Assembly: GCA_022702545.1 (NCBI GenBank)
Contig: JAHRBC010000006.1
Span: forward strand, 3,623,501-3,687,500
Source of the DNA: Phycomyces nitens
Taxonomy: Eukaryota > Mucoromycota > Mucoromycetes > Mucorales > Phycomycetaceae
Length of the DNA stretch: 64,000 nucleotides
Reading direction: 5' to 3'
This document shows positions 45,692 through 56,549 of the stretch, piece by piece; the stretch's first letter is position 1; each line of letters opens with the position of its first letter. The notes under the pieces were generated by a model, which was given only the letters and a program-made list of their open reading frames with translations, was not told where the DNA came from and did no database searches. The translations under genes were made by a program, and so were the position numbers.

Positions 45692-48600
45692 TTAGGCGCA
45701 GATTTTTTTGGGAAGAGGGATGACAAGCATTGTTTTCCTATTAGTTCGAGTGATTTGCTCTCCAATGGCAACTTCTAACAAAATCCTATGCACTGGAAGA
45801 ATACTGTTCAAGTCATCTGGAGAATGCCTTGGGAGATACACCTCAACACCTTCATTCTCTCGCGTTCTATCACAGGTTGTGACAAACCATTTAACAAATG
45901 CAAAAACATGTTGATTGTCATGAACCATGCGAGTCGGGTGGAGATCATCAACTGGTGGTGGCACAAAATTGTGTGTAAAGAGATACTGAATCTGGCCTGT
46001 ATATGCATTTACAACGTTCTCATTGCTGCCAACAAACAGTGTTTGTATAAACGACCCTCCATTTCCTTGTCTGTTTGAACCGCGATATACTTGGCCAAGT
46101 AAGTTGATGGACTTCAACTTTGTGATCTCGTTATCAACAAAGGAAAATGGGGAGAAGGCGTGCTGATAGCTGGTAAGACTGGGAAGGTCATAAGCATGCT
46201 TATAATAATCCAGCAAATGTGGATAATTGATATCACCAATTAATGTTTTCATTCCAACTTGCAGAGGAAAAGCCGAAGGAGGAAGAGGCTCGTTACCCTT
46301 TGCAGAATCCATTGTGGTCAGAGAAGCATTTACAAAATCTTGCAAGTTGAACTGAGGATGATTGATTGGCGAAGTTGTGGCTGGAAGTGTGGGTGTAGAT
46401 ACGAGCTTGGCAAAGACAGAAGAGAATGGGATCTTACTGGAGTATCCAAGGACTGCTTGCACATAATCGGCCTTGTATGCTTCTTCAACAAAATTCCTCA
46501 TATATGTTGCCTCAAAACTATCCTTTCTGTTTGTGCTCACGTTCTTTAGCAAACCATTGTATCGCTCGAACCCAAAGAGCCAATAGCCATACACTGGTCC
46601 AAAATCACAAATGGTCTCGCGAAGATGGAGGTGCAGATGCATATTGCAGGTGAGGACACTAGGAGGGTAAAGACGCTCGCACTTTTGACAGAATTTTTCA
46701 AGGTAGTCATGGGCATCGTCAAGTTCTTCAAATGATAGGGATGGCTTTACAAGGAGACGGCAGGCATCGACAAAGTCCATCCAGTTTCTGAACTTGTCAT
46801 CATTGAGAACATCTTTCAGCAAGACAGGAGAGTACGCTAGCACCCAGGACTTCCATTCGTCAGCTTTCATAAATGAAAATCCCTTTCCAATTTTCGCTGT
46901 TAATGAAGTGTATGAAGCTGGCAGGATCATTGTCTTGGCGATTTGCTCCATGTCATTAAGTTGTCCATTATTAATATCGCCACCAGCAATCCACTTGTCT
47001 ACCATCCTCTTCGCCGTACCCAAGAATAAGTTGTGCATGGGATCAATGATCGTTCCACGTACTAGATCAAAGTATCCAAGGCGATGCAGCTGCGACCATC
47101 GAACACCATTTTTGATCTCCAGCTGATGCCTTTCTGAGGGCGTACTAGCACTCTTCCACACCTCAGCATGCACCCTGTTTTCCACACCATTACGAATAGA
47201 CCACTGCAAATAGTTGAAACCACGGAAATCCACACTGCTTGTCCCAGCAAGACGACTGAATTGACGGCTGCATTTGTAGCAGGCATTAGTGCTATTGTGG
47301 GACGTAAATCCGCTTGTTTTTCTGGCTGCTGGAATATCACATGCCACCATAAGGAGCGCAGCATGGACAGTTGTTCCAGATCCACATTCAAAGGTTGGAA
47401 TCGTCATTCCAACGTACAACTGCTCAAGGTCATCCACCAATGGCTTGAGATAGTTGTTGATCTCATAAGATTTGGGTTCCTTTGGTCCAGGCATTAACCC
47501 AACCAAGACGACGTTCTCTGGTTTGAATCTTTCATCTCTGGGCAAGTTGTTGATTGCCAAATATGTAGCACCAGAGGAGTGGGTTACACCATCGAACGGC
47601 TGAAACCAGTCGATGTTTAGAGTCAACAGAAGAGAACGAGGGCGGGCAACAAATGAAAGACCATCACTGTCTTTCAACTCCTTCCACATCTTGCCATCGT
47701 AAATGTCACACATGGTGTCTGTCACCTTCAGCTCGTCGTTCCAGAGGCCGATCTTCTGCTCGAAACCAGGACGAAGAAAGAGAACCTTGAGTGCATCTTT
47801 GATGGACTGATACACAAAGATTTTCTTTGGCACCATGGCACCAGACGTCGACTTCTTTGTCAGCTCACAGTTACAAGTTATATTTGTGCCTATTTTCACA
47901 GAGCTGCAGAGAGGGGGAACAGAAATAGATTCTTCATATATTTGATGACAATCTGGACATGACACGAATCGTTTGATATCTTTGGTGATATCACTAAAAC
48001 CTGTCATCTTCTGAAGACCAGCAAGACTTGTTGGGAGCTGAAAGTCTTGTCCGTAGACTGTCAAGAGCTCATTGACAAACTGGATCAATACAACGGCGCC
48101 CTTGTTGACTGCATAACAGGATGCAAAAAGAACAACGAAAATGGCAATGGCCCTGTGCACTGGATTTTCGGGCATACCAGGAGCACCAAAGGGTTCTGTT
48201 TTAAAAAAGGAAAATTATTAACACTCAATTTTGGCATGCTTATTTATGATAGTTATTCAATACTGACCTTTGCCGTTGAACTCCTCAACATCAATCTCCT
48301 CGACATCACTCTCCACATTGTCGCCATTGTTGCTGTCATTGACAATCTCGGTGTCATCGCCATTGACCTCATTGTCAACCAAATCATCGTCAGACATTGG
48401 GACGGAATCCAAAAAAGGTAGGTTGGCCTGACCGCCCATTGTTTCCATGGATTCAGATTCAAACATCGGGATTGCTACAAATATGGAATAGATTAGTTTA
48501 TTGCCCTTAAACTGGTTTTCAAATAAATATTTTTTACCCTCAACATCAACATCCATAATGACACTTTGTGTGCCTGAGGTTCAATTAAAGAATAATGGTT

Positions 48601-48779
48601 ATTATTGCGCAGTAAATATAAAATTAATACATACTGCTCTCAGTTCGTCCAGCCTCTTCAATTCTTGCTCTTTTGGCATGATGCTGATAATTGCGTCTGG
48701 ATACCATAGAGAACCCTTCTTGGTTACCATTGCATTTGTTACAGTAACAGGCAGTGTTGTTTTGGGAAGCAGAAGACAT
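45692..48779 (-). CDS. CACTA-4 TNP2-like transposase, intact, four exons
   Basis: Exons on the minus strand are 48779-48635, 48573-48538, 48474-48268 and 48195-45692, all phase 1. Exon 1 has CYCNKC...QHHAKRAR. Exons 2-3 are acidic (SDDDLVDNEVNGDDTE). Exon 4 carries the TNP2-like core: LTLNIDWFQPFDGVTHSSG, LPRDERFK, LVGLMPGPKEPK, SGFTSHNSTNACYKCSRQF, IDPMHNLFLGTAKRMVDKW and YWLFGFERYNGLLK, ending PKKICA. No frameshift or stop occurs. With CACTA-2 this is the reference for the family here. The second Cys patch has Ser where the sisters have Cys (SGFTSH). Confidence 0.92.
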
Positions 48780-49020
48780 ATTTTGTGTGATTCGATTGTA
48801 AGATAAAAAAGGAAACAAGTGCTTCATATGTTTTATTTGCTGTCAATTTATAGACAAAAAAAACTATTGTATTTTACTTGTTTGCCCAAACCAATAGGAT
48901 CTGTTAAAAAGTCTTTTTTTATTTGAATAAAAAAAATCTTCTGAGTTGAAAAAAAGGCCTATATTTCCTACACCTTAAAGTATTCTTGGTGCACTAGTAA
49001 TCCAGCCCATTTTTCCAGTG

Positions 49021-49165
49021 ATAGCTTTGGGCCAGGGGTTTCTTTCATAAAATGATGCAATGAGAGCATTCCTACCTTGTCAGTTGCTTGATGCTCTTTC
49101 AAGATGATATGAATGAGTGCAGAATCAAATAAGTCTGACCCAAAAGGCAGGAGAGCGGTATCCAT
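49021..49165 (-). pseudogene. Truncated minus-strand exon next to CACTA-4
   Basis: Starting at 49165 (MDTALLPFGSDLFDSALIHI), about 48 residues read to KETPGPKLS, where CACTA-4 begins. Divergent from the 991-aa gene, it may be the start of a second gene of CACTA-5. The family is not recognised and the product is incomplete. Confidence 0.45.
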
Positions 49166-49866
49166 TATTTGATAGAATGTCTGGACAAGATAGTATATAC
49201 AAACCTAACTAATGATAATTAGCAAACAAAACTCGAATAGATAGATGATAATGTACACGCTACCTTACCATACATATTGTTCACAGTTGATTTTATCTAA
49301 CAAAAGAAGTATGAAAGTTAATAATCAACAAGAATACATAGGGAATAAAGTGTTTAATTTTATATCTTATAATATTTTACACATCAACTCTTTAAAAACG
49401 TGTCATTATATTTGTTGCTAGATATATAAGAGTCTTATACACACCTTAAACAAAGAGGATGAGCAATAGATGGGCCTTGTATATTGAATGAGCTACTGCT
49501 ATCTCAAACTGTAAACGAAATGCCTATTATAAAAGAAGACATTCATTTAGTTTTTAGTTGAACACAGTGCAGACTTGAATATCTTACAGCAACATAAAGC
49601 AGGCTCGAGTAGTCTATTCAATAGAGACAGAAAAAGAAGCTTTGTTATATATAATTTGTTACAAAGTAGGGGTCAAACAAAAATCACTTACCATAAAAAA
49701 TGTTGAAGAAGCAGAAAGAAAAGAAAAGAAATAAAAAAATAAATAAAAAATAAATAAATAAAGAACCTGCTAGAAAGATTGCTGCGGTTCAAATTTATGG
49801 TATAAATTAAATTGACAAATCGTCCAAAGACAAATCAGTTTTGTACCTTATTTACTTCCCTGAACA

Positions 49867-52842
49867 ATGAACAGCCAATTTAACCAGACCGAAAACGTTG
49901 CTAAAAAGCACGTTTGTGAATTGAACAATTGTGGCAAGCACTTCCGATACCCAAGTGATCTTGGACGTCATAAGAAAACAACCCATAGATCTACAGAGAC
50001 CGGCCAGTCCTCCACCCTGAAGTTCAGAACACTCATGACACCAAACAACAACTTTTTCAATAATGAACAACCATTGGTAGATATCTCCTCCTCTGCCTCA
50101 GTTGACCCTGTTCCTGTCAATCTCAGTGACATGGTGTTCCATGAAAACGACGAGGCCAGATATCGCAATTCTGTGGATGAGGAAGAGGATGAAGACGAAC
50201 TTTTGGATGAAAACGTTACATTCACGGAATATGTTGGTAATGAACCTGAAGCAGTAGCCGACAAGATTGAGGATCAAACACCAATTGTTGCCAATGGAGA
50301 GTTTTTTCCTTTCAGAGACAAGATACACCAATTAGTGTATCAATTCTACTATCGATCTGGAGGAGACATCTCGCAAAGTTTGATGAAAGACATCATAAAG
50401 CTTCTCAATGATGTTATGAAAGCCAAGGTTGATTATCCTGAAGCAAAAGTACCTGCAGCTGATTCTATATTCAACTTTGATGATAAGAGAAGAACGAAGA
50501 ACCAGATTCCCTTGCTAAAACAGACAGAGCACAAGGTTAAGGTTCAAAAAACTGTCAATGGTCAAGAAGTTGAACAAACCTTGACTTTCCATATGAATTC
50601 TCCTTCCGAGGTGCTGAAGTTGTTGGTTGCGAACCCTTCAGTCACTGATCATCTGTCAAAACTTCCTGATCATACTGAAGGTGAGCTTGTGGATAGCTAC
50701 CAGTCGCAGAAATGGAAAACTGAAAGCTTGTTTCAGCATCCAATGGTGTCTATTCAGATGAATAGTATGGTGAAAGATATCTGGGTCGGTGATCTTGTCG
50801 AGGCTGGTCAAATGCAAATGATTGTGGACAGATTCTATACACTGAATCATTCAACCATTATGGCTGAGGGTTATCAAGTTGTCACTGTCAATAATACGCT
50901 CTACCTCCACAATATGCCTGAGAAAACTTCTGTCGAAACTGGGAAAATTTCAAGCATTGTTTGCAATTGTCCTGAAACATTGTCCTTGAACTTTGAAAGT
51001 AATGTTCTTGGTAATCCTAATCTTCATGCCATATCTACTACCATTATGAGTAAAATCACCATGCCAAACCCACTCAAACGTCCTTCTCTGTCTCCCACTC
51101 ATAAATTCATGCCCGTGAAAGTAATTCCTTTGAATTTCTTTACTGATGATATGAGTGGAAACCGAACCAAAAAGCACAACAAGTTTGATAGTTGGATCAT
51201 GGTTCCTGCTGCCTTACCTCTTTCCAAAAGGCATGCCCTCCAAAACACTGCATTCATATGTACCGATCATTTGCTGTTCGCAATGCAGATGCTCCCTGCA
51301 ATTGTCGATGATCTTGTTTTGTTGGAAAAAGGAGTCGAAATGTTTTTGCCTAGTGGTGAGAGTGTCGTCGTTGTTGCTCCACTACAGTTTATCACTGCTG
51401 ATAATGCTTGCCACTCGGAAATTGCCTCAAGTCGCGGTGCGATATCGAAGATGCCTTGTCGCAAGTGTGTTTGGGAGCTGAAGACACCGGGAACAGTAGA
51501 TGGTAGCGACTATCATTGTGCTCCAAGATCTGAAGATGTCGTTGCTCAAATGCATGCTCAGTATGTGGCTTCCAGTGGAGATAAGACGTTGTTGGTCGAT
51601 GCTGAGGCAGGGTATAAACTTGTTGGCGGCCAAGCTTTGCTGAAGCTAAAGTCTTTTGATACAATGAAGGACTGCCCCATTGAGCTTCTTCATACAATCA
51701 TGCTTGGTGTAGGCAAAGCTTTAGTGAAATGTCTGCTTGGAGATCATTTGAAACCTGCCAAGAAAAGTATCCTCGAATCAAGACTCCATGGATATATTTC
51801 AAATGGTTTCTCAAGAAGACTTCATTCCTCTCTTCGCTTACACAGTTCTTTCTTGGGCAGAGACTACAAAATTCTTATCCAGCAAATTCCAATTTTGTTG
51901 AATCAATTGATTGACTCTGGAGAGATTAGACCTGACGAAGGAATCATGCTGATAAAAGCATGTTTTGAAAACCTGGGCAAGTTGGCTTTGCTTTCCTATG
52001 TCAGTAGAATCAAGTCCAACTCAAATCTGTACCTGAGACAAATTGCATTGACATACAATGATCTTTGTCTTTCCGTGTTATATCACAATGCCTTCATCAA
52101 ACAGAAACGTCCAACAAGATCAGGTCACAGCATCTATAATTCCAGCAAAATGCATATTATGCATCATCTTGTTGATGACATTTATCATTTTGGCTCCCCA
52201 ATTTTCTACGAAACAGAAAAGGGTGAGCAATTCAATAAGTTTATCAGAGAGTGTCTTTTCCGGACAAATAGACATAATCCTTCTAAAGATGTTGCTGTTG
52301 CTTTTGCAAAAAGAATGGTGGCTTATCATATCCTGAGTGGTGGTTCTTGGTCGGTGGCGGACATTGTCAATCCTGTCAAAGCTTCTCACAAAGTTCTTGG
52401 AAGTTCTGCTTCCTTTGGCTCAACAATAAGAGACTTTGCTGACAATGATGACAATGAGAAAACGATGAAGGTTGGATCCACTGGCATCTTTAAAAACAGC
52501 AGCAACAACCTGCTTATTGGAGAGGTTGCCAAGTTTGACAGTACAAATGGTGTTTACACCATCATTGAATATGCTCTTTGGTGTGATCAAGGCCAAGTCA
52601 CCAGATTTTGCCCATCCAGTGATGAAGATGCAAGCCTTAGTGTCTATCACACTTGCAGAAAAGATCGCGGTGGAAATCTGTATGCCGAAAAACTGCTGCA
52701 GACAAAATCAATTATTAGAGAAACAGAATGTCAGTTCATAGAAATGCTTGACATTTCAAGAAGATCTGATCACTTTAATTTAATCAACACCAGCAAGTTT
52801 GGCACCTTCTGGTGGGCATTGTCACACAAAAACAACTTATAA
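49867..52842 (+). CDS. CACTA-5 transposase: C2H2 finger plus TNP2/Plavaka-like core, 991 aa
   Basis: Single exon, ATG at 49867. Residues about 16-39 form a C2H2 zinc finger (CELNNCGKHFRYPSDLGRH...H). An acidic region with EEEDEDELLDENV follows. The core has VKVIPLNFFTDDMSGNRTKK, KFDSWIMVPAALPL, FITADNACHSEIASS, a Cys pair (CRKCVWEL), DCPIELLHTIMLGVGKAL and, toward the end, YETEKGEQFNKFIREC. The TDD, the DCPIELLH (at the place of DPMHNLFLG in the other family) and the late Glu are candidate catalytic sites; this is inference from layout. There are no stops. It differs strongly from the other four transposases but lies in an element whose end matches CACTA-A, B and C, so it is their likely enzyme source. 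Confidence 0.82.
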   Translation: MNSQFNQTENVAKKHVCELNNCGKHFRYPSDLGRHKKTTHRSTETGQSSTLKFRTLMTPNNNFFNNEQPLVDISSSASVDPVPVNLSDMVFHENDEARYRNSVDEEEDEDELLDENVTFTEYVGNEPEAVADKIEDQTPIVANGEFFPFRDKIHQLVYQFYYRSGGDISQSLMKDIIKLLNDVMKAKVDYPEAKVPAADSIFNFDDKRRTKNQIPLLKQTEHKVKVQKTVNGQEVEQTLTFHMNSPSEVLKLLVANPSVTDHLSKLPDHTEGELVDSYQSQKWKTESLFQHPMVSIQMNSMVKDIWVGDLVEAGQMQMIVDRFYTLNHSTIMAEGYQVVTVNNTLYLHNMPEKTSVETGKISSIVCNCPETLSLNFESNVLGNPNLHAISTTIMSKITMPNPLKRPSLSPTHKFMPVKVIPLNFFTDDMSGNRTKKHNKFDSWIMVPAALPLSKRHALQNTAFICTDHLLFAMQMLPAIVDDLVLLEKGVEMFLPSGESVVVVAPLQFITADNACHSEIASSRGAISKMPCRKCVWELKTPGTVDGSDYHCAPRSEDVVAQMHAQYVASSGDKTLLVDAEAGYKLVGGQALLKLKSFDTMKDCPIELLHTIMLGVGKALVKCLLGDHLKPAKKSILESRLHGYISNGFSRRLHSSLRLHSSFLGRDYKILIQQIPILLNQLIDSGEIRPDEGIMLIKACFENLGKLALLSYVSRIKSNSNLYLRQIALTYNDLCLSVLYHNAFIKQKRPTRSGHSIYNSSKMHIMHHLVDDIYHFGSPIFYETEKGEQFNKFIRECLFRTNRHNPSKDVAVAFAKRMVAYHILSGGSWSVADIVNPVKASHKVLGSSASFGSTIRDFADNDDNEKTMKVGSTGIFKNSSNNLLIGEVAKFDSTNGVYTIIEYALWCDQGQVTRFCPSSDEDASLSVYHTCRKDRGGNLYAEKLLQTKSIIRETECQFIEMLDISRRSDHFNLINTSKFGTFWWALSHKNNL

Positions 52843-53104
52843 AAATAAAATAAATTCCATTTTGCCTTTTTGGTGACTCATTTTTGCAACCGAAGTTCCG
52901 ATGCTATTTTATTAGATGAAAAAAAATCCTGTCGTGGCTTCAATCAATTCTGGTGTTTGAAACGCAGATTTTTAATAAAAAAATTGAATTTCCACCATTT
53001 TGAGTTATCTAATTGGCTGGGAGAGGAATTTTTACTATAAAAGGAAACGAAACTCCCTGGGTGTGTAGCTGTGCCTATTCCTGCCTCATAACTACCCTTT
53101 TTTT

Positions 53105-53236
53105 TCGCACTAAAAAAACGGTAACAGCTACCAAAATCGCCTTATACAGAGTCTTTACTACCGTTTTTTTTGGTGGGAAAAAACAGTAGTAATGCTACCA
53201 AAATGGTAGTTAGCTACCGTTTTTTCTGCCGTAGTG
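53105..53236. repeat. Subterminal repeat array and terminus of CACTA-5
   Basis: Alternating ACGGTAACAGCTACC and TACCGTTTTTT blocks end in GCCGTAGTG. The spacing and the CGCCTTATACAGAGTC spacer parallel the right end of CACTA-A. Confidence 0.85.
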
Positions 53237-53899
53237 GTGGGGACTTGGTTAAAACGAAAGGATAAAAAACGGAAAATCGACAAGAGAAATAGCAACCGCG
53301 TGCCTTGAAAACTTGTAGTCAGAATATAAGACAGATGATAATCCCTGTTTATTGAAAGAATTCAAAAGAGTATTTATACTACTTTGTGGATAAACAATAT
53401 TGAACAATTCTACTTGGATGATGTAAATTGTTATAAGAAAATGGGCTAGGAGACATCAGTGACTATCGTAAAATACTTGGTTAAAAGAAAAATGAGAAGT
53501 GTCTTTAACAATCTTGGTAAAGGACAACCTTCAAATAAAACTAAAGAGAAAAATGAAATAATGTAAAAAGGGTTTCTAAACTAAATTGGTATTCTTTACT
53601 AAAAGTGTTAAGAATAGAGCAACGGGAAAATGTAATAAAATAATTGACTAATTTTTAGTCGAAGAAAATAGTACTTGAGAAATTTGACTAAGTTAATATC
53701 CTCTTTAACAAAAATGGGTTGGACAAGAAAACAGGAGAAAAAGGAAAAGGAGTGAAATCATCGCAATCGTTGGGCTGCCGTTGGTGTTACAAATACATTC
53801 CTGCCAGAAAGACCTCGAGTCCGGTACACATCATGGGCCGGGAAGGGGTTCGGTCCGGGCAAGTGCAAAAAGCCTACAAAACCACAATGCAAAGTGTCA
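53237..53899 (-). repeat. Probable third T-type LTR or remnant
   Basis: The right edge ends AAAGTGTCA, six bases before the next LTR, and on the minus strand starts TGACACTTTGCATTGTGG, resembling the TGACAC start of T-type LTRs. The left limit is unclear because CACTA-5 ends at 53236. No coding region is recognised. Confidence 0.5.
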
Positions 53900-53905
53900 C
53901 AACAC

Positions 53906-54657
53906 TGACGCGTGATGTGTGTATACGGTTGTGCATAGTGACGAACGACGGCAAATAATAAAACGATAATAAAGATAAAGAAAATGACTAACGAAACTCA
54001 ACAGTATATTCCCAAAATGTAACCGGGCAAAATATCACTGCTCTTCAGAGATCGAAAAGTACAAATAAAATAAAATAGAACCGGTATTAAACCCCACGAA
54101 AGATATGTTTTATTGATTGAAAACTGAATGTCTTTTATAGACATTCAGAATCGAAAAAGAATAACTGAAAATAATAAAATAAATGGATGGAATTGTGCCA
54201 TCGCAGTCAAGGTAAAACAAAGAATAAAGAAATAAGTGAATAAAATGATGTAATTCTAGACAAGTGTGATAAAGTATAGTATAAAAATATTGTAAAAATA
54301 ATAAAGGTAAAAATGGAAGAAGTACATTGTACAAAGACAATTGTTTAAAGAGGTGTAAAATGGTGCAATCCTGCAAGAAGGTGTCAAGGATTCACAAAAG
54401 AAATAGGAAAGGAAATAATATAAAAAAGGAAATAAATAAATGTGATAAAATAAAAACGGGAAAAGACTGGGAAGAAAGAAAAATATAGAAACTCGGGGAT
54501 CGCCCAGCCAACGTCACCTCACCGGAAACCCGCCCAACTCACTCGGCTCGGACTTCTTACTCAGACTTGTCCGGCCACCGACCCCTCCTACGTCTATGTC
54601 CGGGCCCTTGGTCCGGCTTCATGGTTGAAACCGAACCTGCCCACAACACACGTGTCA
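53906..54657 (-). mobile_element. Solo T-type LTR (752 bp) upstream of tRNA-His
   Basis: The reverse-orientation relative of the Gypsy-T LTR: on the minus strand TGACACGTGTGTTGTGG to CACATCACGCGTCA. It has no internal region. AACAC precedes it at 53901-53905 and the same AACAC follows the next LTR at 55694-55698. Confidence 0.85.
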
Positions 54658-54660
54658 ACA

Positions 54661-55693
54661 TGACGCGTGTTGAGTTTGTTGTGAGTGAAAACGAGTCAGA
54701 AAAATATAGAAAATTAAATACCACTCGTTGACAATAACGATGGTGCAATAAATAAAGATAACAACGGGGTAGAAACCGAAGTTAGACAGCAAGAAACGGA
54801 CAAGAGAAGAGAAAGGTAAGATATGGAAAGAAATATAGAACTTTGCTCGGGACAGTTGAATATATTCTTGACAGCAAACGGTACAAAAAGGAAGAGATAA
54901 AATAGAGGAAGGGAACTTGATAATTTCACTCAGGACAATTAGACAAGTTGACAGCAAAGTACGAGAGGGATACAAATTTGACGGAAAAGGGAAATGGATG
55001 AAAAGAAAAAATCAATCTTGGCACAAGTATGGCTAGGAATTTCTATACAAGACAATTCACTAGTTCAGGGACGGAAATTAAGAGAGAGGTAACTGATGAT
55101 GTTTATTTGATGAAGATTTTGATCTCTTATATAGATTTGTAAAATATTACTTAATGATGAATTTCTAGATTAATTTTTGTAAATGAAAATGAGCGTGCGA
55201 AAAATAGATGAGATAATAACGATGTGTTGGGAGGAAGTATGAACGATAAGACAAGATAATGATATGAAGGTGCAATAAGTATGAAATGTAGTGTAAAATG
55301 GTAAATGCGATGAAGGACAATGAAATAAAAGAAATGCCGATGTGCGGGAAAATGACTTGAGATGTAGATAAAGGAAGATGGTGGTTGATGCGCACAGACA
55401 TGGATATGGGGAAGGGAAAGGTGAGATGATGACAAAAAGGTGGGTACAAATGACAAATAAGGAAATGATGATGAGGGGTTTAAAATGAGAGCGAGGGTGA
55501 CAAATAAGGAAAATCAAAGGAGTGCGGAAGAGAGAGGAATATGAGAGAAACAAAGTGACTTGCGATTGGGAAAAGGTGACGTTGCTAGTTGATCAGAAGG
55601 CTACGTCACTCTTTTTTGGCAGAGAAGGCCTTGGAAAGTCACGTGGATGGGTGAGAAGTGGCCGAAGCTGGAAATCCTACAACACCCGTGTCA
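54661..55693 (-). mobile_element. Second LTR-like element (1,033 bp) abutting tRNA-His
   Basis: On the minus strand it starts TGACACGGGTGTTGTAGG and ends TCAACACGCGTCA, so its ends match the T-type LTRs while the body differs. The plus strand is strongly purine-rich (55180-55560). It ends 10 bp before the 5' end of tRNA-His and is separated from the first LTR by ACA. Confidence 0.7.
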
Positions 55694-55703
55694 AACACAT
55701 ATC

Positions 55704-55774
55704 GCCATGATAGTATAGTGGCAGTACGTCGCGTTGTGGCCGCGCTGACCCTGGTTCGATTCCAGGTCATGGCA
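55704..55774 (+). tRNA. tRNA-His (GTG)
   Basis: A 71-nt cloverleaf: acceptor GCCATGA/TCATGGC, discriminator A, anticodon loop TTGTGGC with GTG at 55736-55738, T-arm CCTGG-TTCGATT-CCAGG and a B box GGTTCGATTCC at 55753-55763. The outermost anticodon-stem pair is T-C, a mismatch. A T6 terminator lies at 55779-55784. The 5' flank is occupied by stacked LTRs. Confidence 0.93.
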
Positions 55775-55807
55775 ATTGTTTTTTGTACCAGTGTCAGACA
55801 TTATTTT

Positions 55808-56119
55808 TGTCGTTCCTGATCTGGGATGGTCTTCCTTTTACTATAACAAAGCCAAAAGGTCAATCCCACTGGGGAAACAGGAGTATACGTAAAATCAAAG
55901 AGAGGATAAAAGATACCTTTTTATTGTTATGACTTTGGTTATCTTATATAGTTTTCTAACTAATACTGCGCATTATCCGCAGTAGCTATTATATGATATT
56001 TTAATAAAAGAAGAGACATTGTACTGCAGTTAATGCTCAGGACGATGTTACTGCACGTAAAGAAGTACTGCGGTTAATCATCTTCAGATTTTACAGATTC
56101 ATCAAAATAATGTCCGACA
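55808..56119 (-). mobile_element. LTR family Y (312 bp), unoccupied copy
   Basis: TGTCGTTCCTGATC to AATGTCCGACA on the plus strand. This copy gives the empty site for Gypsy-V (TCATCAAAATAATG). A 16-base start of an opposite Y LTR (TGTCAGACATTATTTT) precedes it at 55792, and the same word starts the Y LTR at 62804. Confidence 0.88.
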
Positions 56120-56164
56120 AGAGTGTCGTTTTGGATCTGGGTTGTTCTTCCAATGCTATAACAC

Positions 56165-56549
56165 TGTCAGGTATCGATCTGGTATTTCTTTTCTGGCACT
56201 TGTAACTAAGTCGCAGAATCAATACCACTGGGGATCGTCAAGTTCAAAGAATAGTTTTTAGGTAATAGATAGATGCTTTTTATTGATACAAATCCTTTTA
56301 CTATTTATACAAAATATAATTGGATTTAAGGCTAAATGTATAGCTACGTTAATATGTCTTAGATGATGATTGTCCAGTAGGATATACTGACAAGATATTC
56401 GCAATCTAAGACATTTGAGACATTTGAGACATTTTCCAAAACATATGCAAGAAGACCAATCGGCAAGGTCTGAGTGTTTACCCAACAAGGTCAACCATTA
56501 CTGGTTACCTATTAAGAGCCGATTTCGGTCACCGATGTCAACTCTGACA
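56165..56549 (-). mobile_element. Solo LTR family Z (385 bp) in LTR W
   Basis: TGTCAGGTATCGATC to CAACTCTGACA with TSD ACAC (56161-56164 and 56550-56553). The empty site is at about 28012-28022 (CTATAACACAGCC). Same length as the copy at 26492-26876. Confidence 0.94.

Larger units (their letters stand above)
42739..49020. mobile_element. CACTA-4 (two-gene, TNP2-type)
   Basis: The element is 6,282 bp with a strong 29-bp inverted repeat: CACTGGAAAAACGGGCTTGA on the left and, reversed, CACTGGAAAAATGGGCTGGA on the right, both continuing TTACTAGTG. The flanks AGC and ATA do not match. The left flank is Gypsy-T protease and the right flank a minus-strand frame of CACTA-5, so the junctions are not a simple insertion. 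The left 1.6 kb (42780-44396) has no supported gene. Both genes look intact. Confidence 0.93.
49021..53236. mobile_element. CACTA-5, left-truncated, CACTACGG-type right end
   Basis: The right end TTTTTTCTGCCGTAGTG (53220-53236) and the subterminal ACGGTAR...TACCGT blocks at 53105-53225 match those of CACTA-A and B. The 991-aa transposase lies inside. No left CACTACGG end is seen; CACTA-4 abuts at 49021. The stretch 49166-49866 is AT-rich, with a possible upstream exon of the minus-strand fragment but nothing I can support. Confidence 0.82.

Noticed and set aside
54110..55553. Several hydrophobic Leu/Ser/Phe-rich minus-strand ORFs
   Set aside because: They come from pyrimidine-rich LTR sequence and lack conserved motifs; not membrane proteins.
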